64,000 nt of DNA from Candidatus Vesicomyosocius sp. SY067_SCS001 (lineage in GTDB: Bacteria; Pseudomonadota; Gammaproteobacteria; PS1; Pseudothioglobaceae), in assembly GCF_014706615.1 (NCBI RefSeq), contig NZ_CP054877.1, positions 558,001-622,000 of the forward strand. The letters run 5' to 3'. Within the stretch, counting starts at the first letter, position 1, and each line of letters opens with the position of its first letter. Of the stretch, positions 9,272-18,660 are shown piece by piece. A program made the position numbers and the translations under genes. The notes below the pieces were generated by a model. That model was not told where the DNA came from and did not search any database. It saw only the letters and a program-made list of their open reading frames with translations.

Positions 9272-10201
9272 TTAACAGAATCCCTTAACAATCCAATATT
9301 GATATTGCTCATTTCTACCATAAACACAATTAAAATATAAAGTTTGCAATTGTTCGGTTATTGGACCACGTGTACCTAAACCAATTATACGATTATCCAG
9401 CTCACGAATAGGAGTTATTTCTGCTGCAGTACCTGTAAAAAATGCTTCATCTGAAATATATACCTCATCACGAGTAATATGTTTTTCAATCACTTTATAA
9501 CCTAAATCAGTTGCTAATTTAAATACTGTATCACGGGTAATTCCTGCTAGAGCTGAAGTTAAACTAGGTGTGTAAATAACACTATCTTGCACAATAAAAA
9601 TATTTTCGCCACTACCTTCAGCCACGAAACCATCAACATCTAACAACAATGCTTCATCATAACCATCAATTAATGCTTCCTGTAAAGCAAGCATTGAATT
9701 AATATAGTTACCATTAGCTTTAGCTTTAGTCATAGTAATGTTAACATGATGACGCGTATAACTTGAAGTCCGAACACGAATACCATTTTTCATACTATCC
9801 TCACCTAAATACGACCCCCACTCCCAAGCAGCAATAATAGTGTGTACCTTAAGCCCATCAGCACGTAATCCCATACCTTCTGAACCATAAAAACACATAG
9901 GGCGAATATAAGCACTATCAAGATTATTTTTAACAACTGCATCTTTTGCGACTTGATTCAGTTTGTCTTTGGAAAAACCAATATCCATATTCATAATCTT
10001 AGCAGAATTAAACAACCTATTAACATGCTCTTCAAGGCGAAAAATTGCTGCTCCTTTTTGGGTTTCATATGCACGAATACCTTCAAACACACCCATACCA
10101 TAATGCAGAGTATGAGTCAATACATGAACTTTAGCTTCACGCCAATCTACCCAATCACCATCAAACCAAATTAAGCCATCTCTGTCATCAAACGTATGCA
10201 T
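9272..10201 (-). CDS. ilvE: IlvE, branched-chain amino-acid aminotransferase
   Basis: A fold-type IV PLP aminotransferase interconverting Leu, Ile and Val with their 2-oxo acids. Visible are the start region GLIWFDGDWVDWREAKVHVL, the conserved HYGMGVFEGIRAY, the PLP-lysine region MTKAKANGNYINS, and EGSGENIF and FFTGTAAEITPI near the C-terminus. Its 309 residues match the family. It is two bases downstream of lysC on the same strand, an unusual partner but both act in amino-acid synthesis. Confidence 0.95.
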   Translation of the reverse strand: MHTFDDRDGLIWFDGDWVDWREAKVHVLTHTLHYGMGVFEGIRAYETQKGAAIFRLEEHVNRLFNSAKIMNMDIGFSKDKLNQVAKDAVVKNNLDSAYIRPMCFYGSEGMGLRADGLKVHTIIAAWEWGSYLGEDSMKNGIRVRTSSYTRHHVNITMTKAKANGNYINSMLALQEALIDGYDEALLLDVDGFVAEGSGENIFIVQDSVIYTPSLTSALAGITRDTVFKLATDLGYKVIEKHITRDEVYISDEAFFTGTAAEITPIRELDNRIIGLGTRGPITEQLQTLYFNCVYGRNEQYQYWIVKGFC

Positions 10202-10203
10202 TT

Positions 10204-11427
10204 TTATTCCTTATCCAATTCAAATACAGCGTGTAATGAACGCACTGCCAACTCTAAATATTTTTCATCAATCACTACTGAAATCTTAATTTCACTAGTG
10301 GAAATCATCTGTATATTAATACCCTCATTGTATAATACTTCAAACATTTGAGTAGCAATTCCAGCATGAGAACGTATGCCAATACCAACTAATGATACCT
10401 TAACTACTTTATCATCACTTTGAACAGCTATTGCACCTATTTCTTTACATACATTATTTAATATTTTACTAGCAGTCTTGAAGTTATTTCTATGTACAGT
10501 AAAAGCAAAATTAGTTAAACCTTCACGTGCAGATACGCTTTGTACAATCATATCAACTTCAATATTAGCACTACTAATTGGATTTAAAATTTTAAATGCA
10601 ATACCAGGATCATCTAGTACGCCGATTAAACTTAATTTTGCCTCATCTTTATTATGAGCAATACCTGAAATAACTACCTGTTCCACAATATTCTCCTCTC
10701 TCGTAATTAGTGTACCTAAAGGATTATCAATCAAAGATGATAACACTCTTAATGGTACTTTATATTTTGATGCAAACTCTACTGAACGAATTTGCAAAAC
10801 TTTTGAGCCAAGTGATGCCATTTCCAACATCTCTTCATAACTAACAACATTTATTCTTCTAGCATTTGTCTCAATACGTGGATCAGTTGTAAAAACACCA
10901 TCTACATCAGTATAAATTTGGCATTCATCAGCCTTAAGCGCAGCAACAAGTGCCACAGCAGTGGTATCAGAACCACCACGACCCAATGTAGTAATGTGCC
11001 CATTTTTATCTACCCCTTGAAATCCTGCAACGACAACAACCTTACCTTGATCTAAACTTTGTAAAATACGATGATTATCAATTGACTTAATACGCGCTTT
11101 ACCATGCTCAGAGTCAGTCATAATACATACTTGCGGGGCTGTGTAAGAAACTGCATCACAACCTAATTGTTGCAATGCCATAGTAAGCAGAGCAATTGTC
11201 ACTTGTTCTCCAGTCGTTAATAGAACATCCATTTCTCTTAAAGAGGGTATATCTTGAATGGTTTGTGCAAGCGCAGTCATTCTACTAGTTTCACCGCTCA
11301 TGGCAGATACACTAACCACTAATTGATGGCCTTTCTCTTTAAATACTTTAATTTTTTGTGCAACTGCCTGAATACGCTCAACCGAAGCGACTGAAGTACC
11401 GCCATATTTTTGTACAATTAACGCCAT
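10204..11427 (-). CDS. lysC: Aspartate kinase
   Basis: The first enzyme of the aspartate family pathway (Lys, Thr, Met, diaminopimelate). The 407-residue protein has the kinase signature VQKYGGTSVAS at the N-terminus, GRGGSDTTAVALAAAL-like substrate-binding sequence near residue 150, and two C-terminal ACT domains that in the family give feedback control by lysine or threonine. It is the monofunctional form, with no homoserine dehydrogenase fusion. It precedes ilvE by two bases and is probably co-transcribed. Confidence 0.94.
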   Translation of the reverse strand: MALIVQKYGGTSVASVERIQAVAQKIKVFKEKGHQLVVSVSAMSGETSRMTALAQTIQDIPSLREMDVLLTTGEQVTIALLTMALQQLGCDAVSYTAPQVCIMTDSEHGKARIKSIDNHRILQSLDQGKVVVVAGFQGVDKNGHITTLGRGGSDTTAVALVAALKADECQIYTDVDGVFTTDPRIETNARRINVVSYEEMLEMASLGSKVLQIRSVEFASKYKVPLRVLSSLIDNPLGTLITREENIVEQVVISGIAHNKDEAKLSLIGVLDDPGIAFKILNPISSANIEVDMIVQSVSAREGLTNFAFTVHRNNFKTASKILNNVCKEIGAIAVQSDDKVVKVSLVGIGIRSHAGIATQMFEVLYNEGINIQMISTSEIKISVVIDEKYLELAVRSLHAVFELDKE

Positions 11428-11539
11428 TAATTATATTCAATTAACCAAAAAAATCCTACTAAAACAATCTTTTTAAAAAGTATTTAATACTTAATCACTG
11501 TTTAATTATTAAAGATATATTTTGTCTTGAAAGCATAAA

Positions 11540-11683
11540 TCAGAAAATCAGCGCAATCAATACATAAATAATTAATGCCTCGGAAATAAATACAGCTAAT
11601 GCCTAAACACCTATTAATTGTACCATTAATAGCGGTATAAAATTTTTTATAATAATACTAAAATTAAAAAAATATTGTAACAT
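11540..11683 (-). pseudogene. Decayed short hydrophobic ORF with an internal TAG
   Basis: Read on the minus strand, an ATG at 11683 preceded by AAGGGA opens a 48-codon frame, fully hydrophobic, interrupted once by TAG at 11605-11603 and ended by TGA. The second half contains FISEALIIYVLIALIF, which resembles the carboxylate-bearing second helix of ATP-synthase c-type proteolipids, but the first half lacks the glycine-rich helix, so the identity is open. The rest of 11428-11856 shows nothing recognisable. Confidence 0.3.
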
Positions 11684-11856
11684 TTTTTCCCTTGCTTAAT
11701 GATAGGATAATTATTTAGAACCAAAAAAAATAGTTAAAGTTTGATTAAGTCCTATCTTAGTTTAAAAATCTTTTAAACGTTATAATAATACTCCCTATTG
11801 TTTATCAATCCCTATTTATTCTAGGTAAAATAACAATTTTCGTTTTTCTAAAAAAC

Positions 11857-13104
11857 ATGACATCTAATTTATTTACTTTAATATTTCTAATAGCTATTTT
11901 TATCTATATTACTATATTGTTGTGGCTGAACATCAGACAAAATAAAACTATTATTCAATCATTTGACAAGGTACCTAGTGAATTTAGAAAAGAAATTACA
12001 CTAAAAGACCACCAAAAAGCAATTGAATATACACAAGCTAAACTTAAATTAAATCATTTTGAAGTTATATTTTCAACCACTATTTTACTACTATGGACAA
12101 TTGGTGGAGGGTTAGATTATTTGGATAACATTTGGCAAGAACAAACTAACAATATCTCATATGCAGGTGTGGGATTTATTATAAGCTTGATAATACTAGG
12201 AAGTCTAATAGATTTACCATTTAGAGTATATCAGACTTTTGTATTAGAACAAAAATTTGGGTTTAACCAAACAAATATGAAAACTTTTATTACGGATTTA
12301 CTTAAAAGCGCATTACTTATTTTAGCTATTGGTTTGCCACTAATTTATGCTATTCTTTATTTAATGGGTATTATGGGTGAATATTGGTGGATTTATGTTT
12401 GGTTAGTTCTCATTATATTTTCTCTATTGATATTTTGGCTTTATCCAGCTTATATTGCGCCGATTTTTAATCAATTCAAACCCTTAGATAATATTGAGTT
12501 AAGAACTAAAATTAATAATTTACTTGGACGTACAGGATTTAAAAGTGATGGTATATTTGTGATGGATGGTTCTAAAAGATCATCACATGCCAACGCCTAC
12601 TTTACAGGTATTGGTCAAAATAAGCGTATTGTATTTTTTGACACACTTATTAAAGGTATGAGTGATAATGAAATTCAAGCAATTCTTGCTCATGAACTAG
12701 GACATTGTCACTACCAACATGTCATTAAGCGCATGATTAGTTCGTTTATCACATCCTTACTAGGTTTAGCATTACTTGGTTATTTAATTAATCAAAATTG
12801 GTTTTTTCACGGGCTCGGTATTAGTCATCCATCAAATCATAGCGCGCTGATTTTATTTACACTAACCATACCAGTGTTTAGTTTTTTTATTGCTCCTATT
12901 AATAATTATCTATCACGAAAACATGAGTTTGAAGCTGACGTCTTTGCTGCTAAACATACCAATGCAAATGATTTAGTATCTTCACTGGTAAAATTGTATC
13001 GAGATAATGCCACAATTCTCGCACCAGATTATCTGTATTCTTATTTTCACGACTCTCATCCAAGCGCGTCTATTCGCATTAATCAGATTAAGACTTATAA
13101 GTAA
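11857..13104 (+). CDS. M48-family (Ste24-like) membrane metalloprotease
   Basis: A 415-residue zinc metallopeptidase of the Ste24/CAAX-prenyl-protease type embedded in the inner membrane. It has several N-terminal membrane segments (residues about 5-25, 65-85, 100-120, 145-200), the zinc site HELGH (residues 279-283) and the third-ligand motif EFEAD (357-361), followed by DSHPSASIRI, all typical of the family. Bacterial members probably act in membrane protein quality control; substrates here are unknown. It is followed by a small cytochrome c gene and rsgA on the same strand. Confidence 0.9.
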   Translation: MTSNLFTLIFLIAIFIYITILLWLNIRQNKTIIQSFDKVPSEFRKEITLKDHQKAIEYTQAKLKLNHFEVIFSTTILLLWTIGGGLDYLDNIWQEQTNNISYAGVGFIISLIILGSLIDLPFRVYQTFVLEQKFGFNQTNMKTFITDLLKSALLILAIGLPLIYAILYLMGIMGEYWWIYVWLVLIIFSLLIFWLYPAYIAPIFNQFKPLDNIELRTKINNLLGRTGFKSDGIFVMDGSKRSSHANAYFTGIGQNKRIVFFDTLIKGMSDNEIQAILAHELGHCHYQHVIKRMISSFITSLLGLALLGYLINQNWFFHGLGISHPSNHSALILFTLTIPVFSFFIAPINNYLSRKHEFEADVFAAKHTNANDLVSSLVKLYRDNATILAPDYLYSYFHDSHPSASIRINQIKTYK

Positions 13105-13137
13105 CAAGTTACTTAAAATTAACTAAAGGAGAAAATT

Positions 13138-13410
13138 ATCAATCAGTTACTATTAGCTATAATGTTGGTTACATCAAGTGACACATTTTCCAATGAAAAA
13201 GGTAAAGCTTTACACAAAGAATCTTGTATCAATTGCCACATTATTGAACACAATAATACTTTTTATACAAGAAATAATTCGCGCTTACACAATCATTTTG
13301 ATTTGCGTAAGCAAGTGAGTAATTGTGTTAATGCACTTAACATTAACTGGTTTCCTGATAAAGAAAAATCAGTTGTAAATTACTTAAATGATGAATATTA
13401 TAATTTTTAA
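13138..13410 (+). CDS. Small c-type cytochrome with non-canonical start
   Basis: A small exported mono-heme protein with one haem attachment site (ESCINCH) and the C-terminal region NWFPDKE...YLNDEYYNF, which I recognise as resembling a family of short proteobacterial cytochromes. Apart from the N-terminal stretch there is no methionine, so the sixth haem ligand is probably not Met. The first ATG (13162) lies inside the hydrophobic signal peptide. An AAAGGAG ribosome-binding site at 13125-13131 points instead to ATT (13135) or ATC (13138) as start, giving a proper signal sequence NQLLLLAIMLVTSS. Maturation would need the Ccm system, of which ccmH is in this window. Confidence 0.75.
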   Translation: MNQLLLAIMLVTSSDTFSNEKGKALHKESCINCHIIEHNNTFYTRNNSRLHNHFDLRKQVSNCVNALNINWFPDKEKSVVNYLNDEYYNF

Positions 13411-13494
13411 AAAAAGCGACTTAAAAAAATTCAAACGCAACACAACACTAAAATAAATAGATCCTCAGATACATTTAACAAAGTACACACAGGC

Positions 13495-14334
13495 TTGGTT
13501 ATTACTCGTTACAGAGAACGATTATTAGTTAAAATAAAATCAGGTGAGTTGTACCAATGTGTTACCAAAAACAATATTGATTTATCCGTTGCTGGTGATA
13601 GGGTTATCTTTCAGATAACGCAGTCTAATCAAGGTATAGTCACTGCCCTACTTGAACGTCATAATCAACTTTATCGTACACATAAACTCATTGCTACTAA
13701 TATAGACCAGCTATGGTTAGTGGTTGCTATAGAACCACATTATCAATTTGAATTGATCGATCGTTATTTAATAGTGGCTGAGAATGCAAAATTACCTATT
13801 AATATAGTGGTTAATAAAGTTGAGTTAACAAATAATATTAAAAAGGTTAAATATGATTTTTCTATGTATGAAAATATTGGTTATTCAATCAATTTTTTAA
13901 GTGTCAAAAAACAAATAAATATCGATAAATTAAAACTTAAACTAGACAATAAGACTCATATCTTTTTGGGTCAATCCGGCGTAGGAAAATCTTCACTAAT
14001 TAATAAACTAATTCCAGAACTAAAATTACGGGTCAATGAAATATCCAAAAAAAGCAAACTTGGTAAGCATACAACAACGAATACTACGCTTTACCAGATT
14101 CCTTCAGGTGGGTATTTAATTGATTCACCAGGTATTCGTAAATTCCAATTAGATAAACTCAGTAATCAAGAAATTTTAAATGGGTTTAAAGAATTTAATC
14201 CATTTACTAATGCTTGTAAATTTAGGAATTGTGCTCATATCTTTGAACCAAAATGTGCAATTAAATCAGCAGTTAAATTAGGCAATATTCACAAGAAACG
14301 TTATCAATCTTATATAACACTAATTTCATTATAA
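13495..14334 (+). CDS. rsgA: RsgA, ribosome small-subunit biogenesis GTPase
   Basis: A circularly permuted GTPase that assists late 30S maturation. It has an N-terminal OB domain, then the permuted GTPase with NKVE (G4) before GQSGVGKSSL (G1) and DSPGIRKF (G3), and a C-terminal zinc finger (CKFRNCAH...EPKC). The only usable canonical codon in frame is TTG at 13495, which truncates the N-terminus. Conserved-looking basic sequence (KKRLKKIQTQHN) continues upstream in the same frame as far as the cytochrome stop at 13408-13410, without any ATG, GTG or TTG. The real start may therefore be non-canonical or reached by slippage. Confidence 0.9.
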   Translation: MVITRYRERLLVKIKSGELYQCVTKNNIDLSVAGDRVIFQITQSNQGIVTALLERHNQLYRTHKLIATNIDQLWLVVAIEPHYQFELIDRYLIVAENAKLPINIVVNKVELTNNIKKVKYDFSMYENIGYSINFLSVKKQINIDKLKLKLDNKTHIFLGQSGVGKSSLINKLIPELKLRVNEISKKSKLGKHTTTNTTLYQIPSGGYLIDSPGIRKFQLDKLSNQEILNGFKEFNPFTNACKFRNCAHIFEPKCAIKSAVKLGNIHKKRYQSYITLISL

Positions 14335-14729
14335 AACAAGATTATTTATTAAAAATTCCATTTACTGAAAAATACATTCATAAATTTTAATTAGGTCTCT
14401 ATATAATATATCATCTATTTCATAATCATCAAAATAGGATAGACACTTCTATTTATATAAAAAATAACTATAGCGTATTGAGTTGTATGTGTGTTAAATT
14501 TAAAGCCATCAATCTATAATTATAGATGTTAGTTATTATGGAATATACATTCATTAAGAATAACTCTTAACATTAGTACAGCCTATATTTTATAAGTTCT
14601 TTTAAGTTAATAAAAAACATAAGTTTTTCAACAGTAAACAATAAATAGCGCGTCTTTAAATTTGACATAATCATCCACTGAAATCAATGGTAAGATTCAC
14701 ACTTTGTGTTCTATCAAAATAGATAAATA
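14335..14729. other. Intergenic region, no gene recognised
   Basis: About 395 AT-rich bases between convergent rsgA and the DUF423 gene. The only structure noted is a short palindrome ATCTATAATTATAGAT near 14513-14528. No conserved reading frame was recognised on either strand. Confidence 0.5.
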
Positions 14730-15107
14730 TTATTTTATTTTGGAGAAATTAAAAGCAAATCTTGCTACACTTAACCAGCCAAGAACCAATAACATACCAC
14801 CTACCGGCGTAATAAAAACCAAACTATACAATTTAGTCAAAGTGTATAAATACAAACTCCCTGAAAACAGAACAATACCTGCTATAAAAAGCCAAATACT
14901 TTGATTAATAGACTTAGATAAAATACATTGTGATTGTATAGCTAATATTGCAATCATAAAAGTATGATGCATTTGATAAGTTATTGCTGTTTGTATACGC
15001 ATAATATCCTCTATCGGTAGGATATGCTTAAAAATATGTACTAACATCACATCCATCACTACTGCTAGTGTACCACTTAATGCTATAAATATCCAAAAAA
15101 AATTCAT
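14730..15107 (-). CDS. DUF423-family inner-membrane protein
   Basis: A 125-residue membrane protein of the YgdD/DUF423 family, of unknown function. Four hydrophobic segments are visible (about residues 4-22, 45-65, 72-90, 97-117). The family signature FSGSLYLYTLTK followed by ITPVGGMLLVLGWLSV is clear. In most members the first loop reads as a glycine-rich GAFGAHGL; here it is altered (VMDVMLVHIF), so the protein is diverging. It lies alone, convergent to rsgA. Confidence 0.85.
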   Translation of the reverse strand: MNFFWIFIALSGTLAVVMDVMLVHIFKHILPIEDIMRIQTAITYQMHHTFMIAILAIQSQCILSKSINQSIWLFIAGIVLFSGSLYLYTLTKLYSLVFITPVGGMLLVLGWLSVARFAFNFSKIK

Positions 15108-15453
15108 CTATTACTTTCCTTATTATACAAAGTCTTACAATCATACACTTAAATAGTGTAATCTCAATTCGGAAACATAACAGATAATGTAGAATCTGGG
15201 TTAAACTAAAATTAAACCTAAAAACATTTCACAAAGAAAGGAAATTATGTTTTGATACTAGATTGAAACTTTTGATAAAAATTGATAATGATGTATATAA
15301 GAGTTAATTTTAATATAAGATTAATAAGATTACTATTTTCCTTAATTGGTATTAACCCCGTCTAATACAAAACAAACAATAAATACATTTCTCTGCTCAT
15401 ATTTATGGCTACAATCATACCTATTTGCTAATTATAAATCAATTCTTTATATA
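15108..15453. other. Intergenic region, no gene recognised
   Basis: About 345 AT-rich bases between the DUF423 gene start and tRNA-Lys. A promoter for the DUF423 gene may lie at the left end, but no convincing -35/-10 pair was picked out. No relic was recognised. Confidence 0.4.
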
Positions 15454-15529
15454 TGGTGGGGCGTGAACGATTTGAACGCTCGACCAGCGGATTAAAAGTC
15501 CGATGCTCTACCAACTGAGCTAACGCCCC
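15454..15529 (-). tRNA. tRNA-Lys (anticodon UUU)
   Basis: Read on the minus strand, the seven-base acceptor GGGGCGT pairs with ACGCCCC, the D arm is TAGCTCAGTTGGTAGAGC, the anticodon loop CTTTTAA gives UUU, and the T arm contains GTTCAAATC. The 3' CCA is encoded (15456-15454). The 5' end is at 15529. The sequence closely resembles gammaproteobacterial tRNA-Lys. Confidence 0.97.
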
Positions 15530-15540
15530 TATTTATTTAA

Positions 15541-15558
15541 CATTCTAAATTTTAGAAT
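15541..15558. terminator. Palindrome between ihfB and tRNA-Lys, possible terminator
   Basis: ATTCTAAATTTTAGAAT is a near-perfect inverted repeat between the ihfB stop and the tRNA. Its core matches the longer palindrome downstream of thyA at 39623-39648. There is no clear U-run, so a terminator role is a guess. Confidence 0.3.
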
Positions 15559-15622
15559 ACTTCACGTACAGATATAGAAGAATGAAATTATACATTAATC
15601 GTACTTTATAAATTAATCAAAA

Positions 15623-15901
15623 CTAAATCTTATTAATGATTTCTTTAAGAAATTTACCTGGTTTAAAAAATGGTACAAACTTCTCACTTACCTCTGTCCT
15701 TTCGCTAGTTTTAGGATTAATACCTTGTCGAGCTTTACGATATTTCTTATAAAAACCACCAAAACCTCTTATCTCAACACCTTTACCAGAAACAATACCT
15801 TGTGTTAATTCTTCCAAGATTACTTTAACTGCTATCTTGGCATCAGTTTTAGATAAATTAGAACTATTTGATAAATTTAAAATAAGATCAGGCTTTTTCA
15901 T
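15623..15901 (-). CDS. ihfB: IHF beta subunit
   Basis: A DNA-bending histone-like protein; the beta partner of the IhfA encoded at 58346-58663. The 92 residues contain the HU/IHF signature EIRGFGGFYKKYRKARQGINP, with the intercalating proline in the beta arm, and FKPGK near the C-terminus. It lies 31 bases downstream of rpsA, the standard gammaproteobacterial order. The first half differs more from the E. coli protein than the DNA-contacting half. Confidence 0.93.
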   Translation of the reverse strand: MKKPDLILNLSNSSNLSKTDAKIAVKVILEELTQGIVSGKGVEIRGFGGFYKKYRKARQGINPKTSERTEVSEKFVPFFKPGKFLKEIINKI

Positions 15902-15932
15902 AATAGGTAAAAAGAATCACACTTCACTATTG

Positions 15933-17612
15933 TTATTTATTATCTTTTGCTTCTTTTAACAAATCACCTAATGTAGAACCAGATATTATATCAGAAGACT
16001 GCTTATTATAATCTTCCATTGCCGCTCTTTCTTCCACTGAGTTTTTTGCTTTAATACTGACTAAAATGTTACGAGTTCTTCTGTCAATATTCATAATTGC
16101 AACTTCTATTTCTTCGCCAGTTTTTAATATTAAAGTCGCATCTTCAACACGATCTTCTGAAATTTCCCCTACTTTTAAATAGCCTGTAATATCTTCATTC
16201 AAACGGATAACTGCGCCACGTGAATCAACTTCCATAACCATACCTTTAACAATTGATCCTTTTTTATTAGCAGATACATATCGCATAAATTCATCTTCTA
16301 AAAGCTGTTTAATACCTAAAGAAATACGCTCTTTTTCAGCATCAATATTCAAAATAATCACCTCTAACTCTTGCCCTTTAGAATAACTAGATACCAATTG
16401 ATCTGAAGATTGTTTCTCCCATGAAATATCAGCTAAATGAATTAAGCCATCAATACCACCTAAAAGGCCAACAAATAAACCAAAGTCAGTAATTGATTTA
16501 ACCCTAACAGGAATTTTATCACCCTTATTATGTGTTGCTTCAAATGATTCCCAAGGGTTTTCTTGAGCTTGTTTCATAGATAATGAAATACGATGCTTAG
16601 ACTCTTGAACATCTAATACAACCACTTCAACTTCTTGACCTAATTTAACAATTTTAGAAGGACGAGCATTAGCATTTGTCCAATCCATCTCACTTACATG
16701 AACCAAACCTTCAACACCCTCTTCGATACTCAAAAATGCACCATAATCTGTTAAATTAGAAACCGTACCTTGTACTTTCTTACCGATAGGTAGCCGATCT
16801 GAAATACTATCCCAAGGGCTAACAGTTAGTTGTTTAAGACCTAATGATACACGCATTTTCTCTTTATCATAATTAAGTACCTTAACAGTAATTTTATCGC
16901 CAATAGTTAATTTTTCAGATGGATGGTTAACACGTTGCCAAGAAATATCTGTAATATGTAACAAGCCATCAACACCTCCAAGATCAACAAATGCACCATA
17001 ATCTGCAAGGTTTTTAACAATACCTTCAATTTCTTTACCTTCTTCAAGCTCTTCAAGTAGCGCCTCTCTATCTGCAGAATTAGCTTCTTGCAATACAGCT
17101 TTTCTAGAAATCACAATATTATTTCTAACTTCATCCATCTTAATAACAATAGCTTCAATTTCTTGACCCGTTAGATATGAGAAATCTTTTACTGGACGTA
17201 CATCAACTAACGATCCAGGTAAAAATGCTTTAACTACGCCAATATCCACCGTTAATCCCCCTTTAACAGCACCAGTTACAACTCCAGTTACAACTTCTTT
17301 AGAATTCATTGCTAATTCAAGCGCATGCCAAAGCTTAATACGCTTAGCATCAGCATGTGATAATAAAGTATTACCCAAGCCATCATCAATTGATTTAAGT
17401 GCAACTTCGACAATGTCACCCTCTTCAACCTTCAATTCTCCTTGTTGATTTTTAAATTCATCTAGTGGAATAAAACCCTCTGATTTGAGTCCAACATTAA
17501 CAATCGCTTTTTCACGATTGATACTAACAACGGTCCCCACTAAAAGTGCACCAACTTTTACGTTTTGTTGTTCAGCACTATTTTCAAACAGTTCGGCAAA
17601 TGATTCTGACAT
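15933..17612 (-). CDS. rpsA: Ribosomal protein S1
   Basis: S1 binds mRNA and helps the 30S subunit load messages with weak ribosome-binding sites. The 559 residues (E. coli has 557) hold six S1/OB repeats. Repeats 3-6 are easily seen from their DYGAFVDLGGVDGLLHITDISW-type sequences. The N-terminal MSESFAELFENS matches the segment that in the family anchors S1 to protein S2. Order cmk-rpsA-ihfB is canonical. Confidence 0.97.
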   Translation of the reverse strand: MSESFAELFENSAEQQNVKVGALLVGTVVSINREKAIVNVGLKSEGFIPLDEFKNQQGELKVEEGDIVEVALKSIDDGLGNTLLSHADAKRIKLWHALELAMNSKEVVTGVVTGAVKGGLTVDIGVVKAFLPGSLVDVRPVKDFSYLTGQEIEAIVIKMDEVRNNIVISRKAVLQEANSADREALLEELEEGKEIEGIVKNLADYGAFVDLGGVDGLLHITDISWQRVNHPSEKLTIGDKITVKVLNYDKEKMRVSLGLKQLTVSPWDSISDRLPIGKKVQGTVSNLTDYGAFLSIEEGVEGLVHVSEMDWTNANARPSKIVKLGQEVEVVVLDVQESKHRISLSMKQAQENPWESFEATHNKGDKIPVRVKSITDFGLFVGLLGGIDGLIHLADISWEKQSSDQLVSSYSKGQELEVIILNIDAEKERISLGIKQLLEDEFMRYVSANKKGSIVKGMVMEVDSRGAVIRLNEDITGYLKVGEISEDRVEDATLILKTGEEIEVAIMNIDRRTRNILVSIKAKNSVEERAAMEDYNKQSSDIISGSTLGDLLKEAKDNK

Positions 17613-17711
17613 ATTATTATTTTGATATTGACCGGTAATTCTTAAGCTATTTGCGGTATAGTATGTGCTTAATATATTATCGGGTTAATTTATTTTAAGA
17701 GGTTTAACCGC

Positions 17712-18389
17712 TTAAGCCTCAACTAATTCTATCACTTGAATGATAACCTCATCAATAGACAACTTAGTGCTATCAATAATGAGTGCATCTTTGGCAGGTT
17801 TAAGTGGTGAGTATTTACGAGTATAATCACGTTTATCCCTATCCACGACATCTGATAAGATTTTCAAAATTATACCATTACTACCTTGTGCTTGCAATTG
17901 TTTTAAACGTCTATTAGCTCGCTCATCAACACTTGCAGTTAAATACACTTTAAATAATGCATCAGGAAAAACAGTTGTTCCCATATCCCTACCATCTGCC
18001 ACCAGCCCTGGTGTTTTATAAAAATCCTTTTGGCATTTTAAAAGCATAGCACGAACAATCTCAATAGAGGCAATTTTCGAAGCTATCTTACCTATTTTCT
18101 CTGTACGTAAAATCTTGGATACGTCTTTACCATCAAGATAGATATTCACAAGTTTTTTGCCAGACTTAGTTTTAAATTTTACATCAAGAGTTTCTGCAAT
18201 CTTTCTCAAAGCCTTTTCATCAGCAATATTAATTTCTCTAGTATCAATTGTTAAAGCAAAAGCGCGATAAATTGCACCAGAATCTAACAAATGCCAGTTT
18301 TTTTTTTGTGCCATAATTTTTGCTATAGTGCCTTTTCCAACCCCACTTGGACCATCAATGGTTAAAACTGGTATTATATTTTTACTCAT
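17712..18389 (-). CDS. cmk: Cytidylate kinase
   Basis: Cmk phosphorylates CMP and dCMP for nucleic-acid and lipid precursor supply. The 225 residues have the P-loop GPSGVGKGT (14-22), the family region DGRDMGTTVFPDA and a C-terminal DRDKRDYTRKYSPLKPA. It sits upstream of rpsA, as usual. In Pseudomonas-type genomes the aroA gene precedes cmk; here aroA is 28 kb away, so the ancestral serC-to-ihfB cluster has been split. Confidence 0.95.
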   Translation of the reverse strand: MSKNIIPVLTIDGPSGVGKGTIAKIMAQKKNWHLLDSGAIYRAFALTIDTREINIADEKALRKIAETLDVKFKTKSGKKLVNIYLDGKDVSKILRTEKIGKIASKIASIEIVRAMLLKCQKDFYKTPGLVADGRDMGTTVFPDALFKVYLTASVDERANRRLKQLQAQGSNGIILKILSDVVDRDKRDYTRKYSPLKPAKDALIIDSTKLSIDEVIIQVIELVEA

Positions 18390-18660
18390 TTAATTATAAC
18401 CTATAAATTTAAACCTCTTAATTTTGTCATTAACCACATTTGACTAACGTTTACTAAGTTTTTCCTTATAACCATGCACAGGTGAATATTTAACCCAACT
18501 CTTATTTATCATAAATATAATATAATAAGTTAAACTCTTACCACCATAATTTTTAAAATCATATTTTCGTGACATGATTGCATAATTTCTATCATGGCAA
18601 CACATACAAACCTTAACCTATTTTACTATACACTAAGGAATATGAATAGTTGACATCTTC

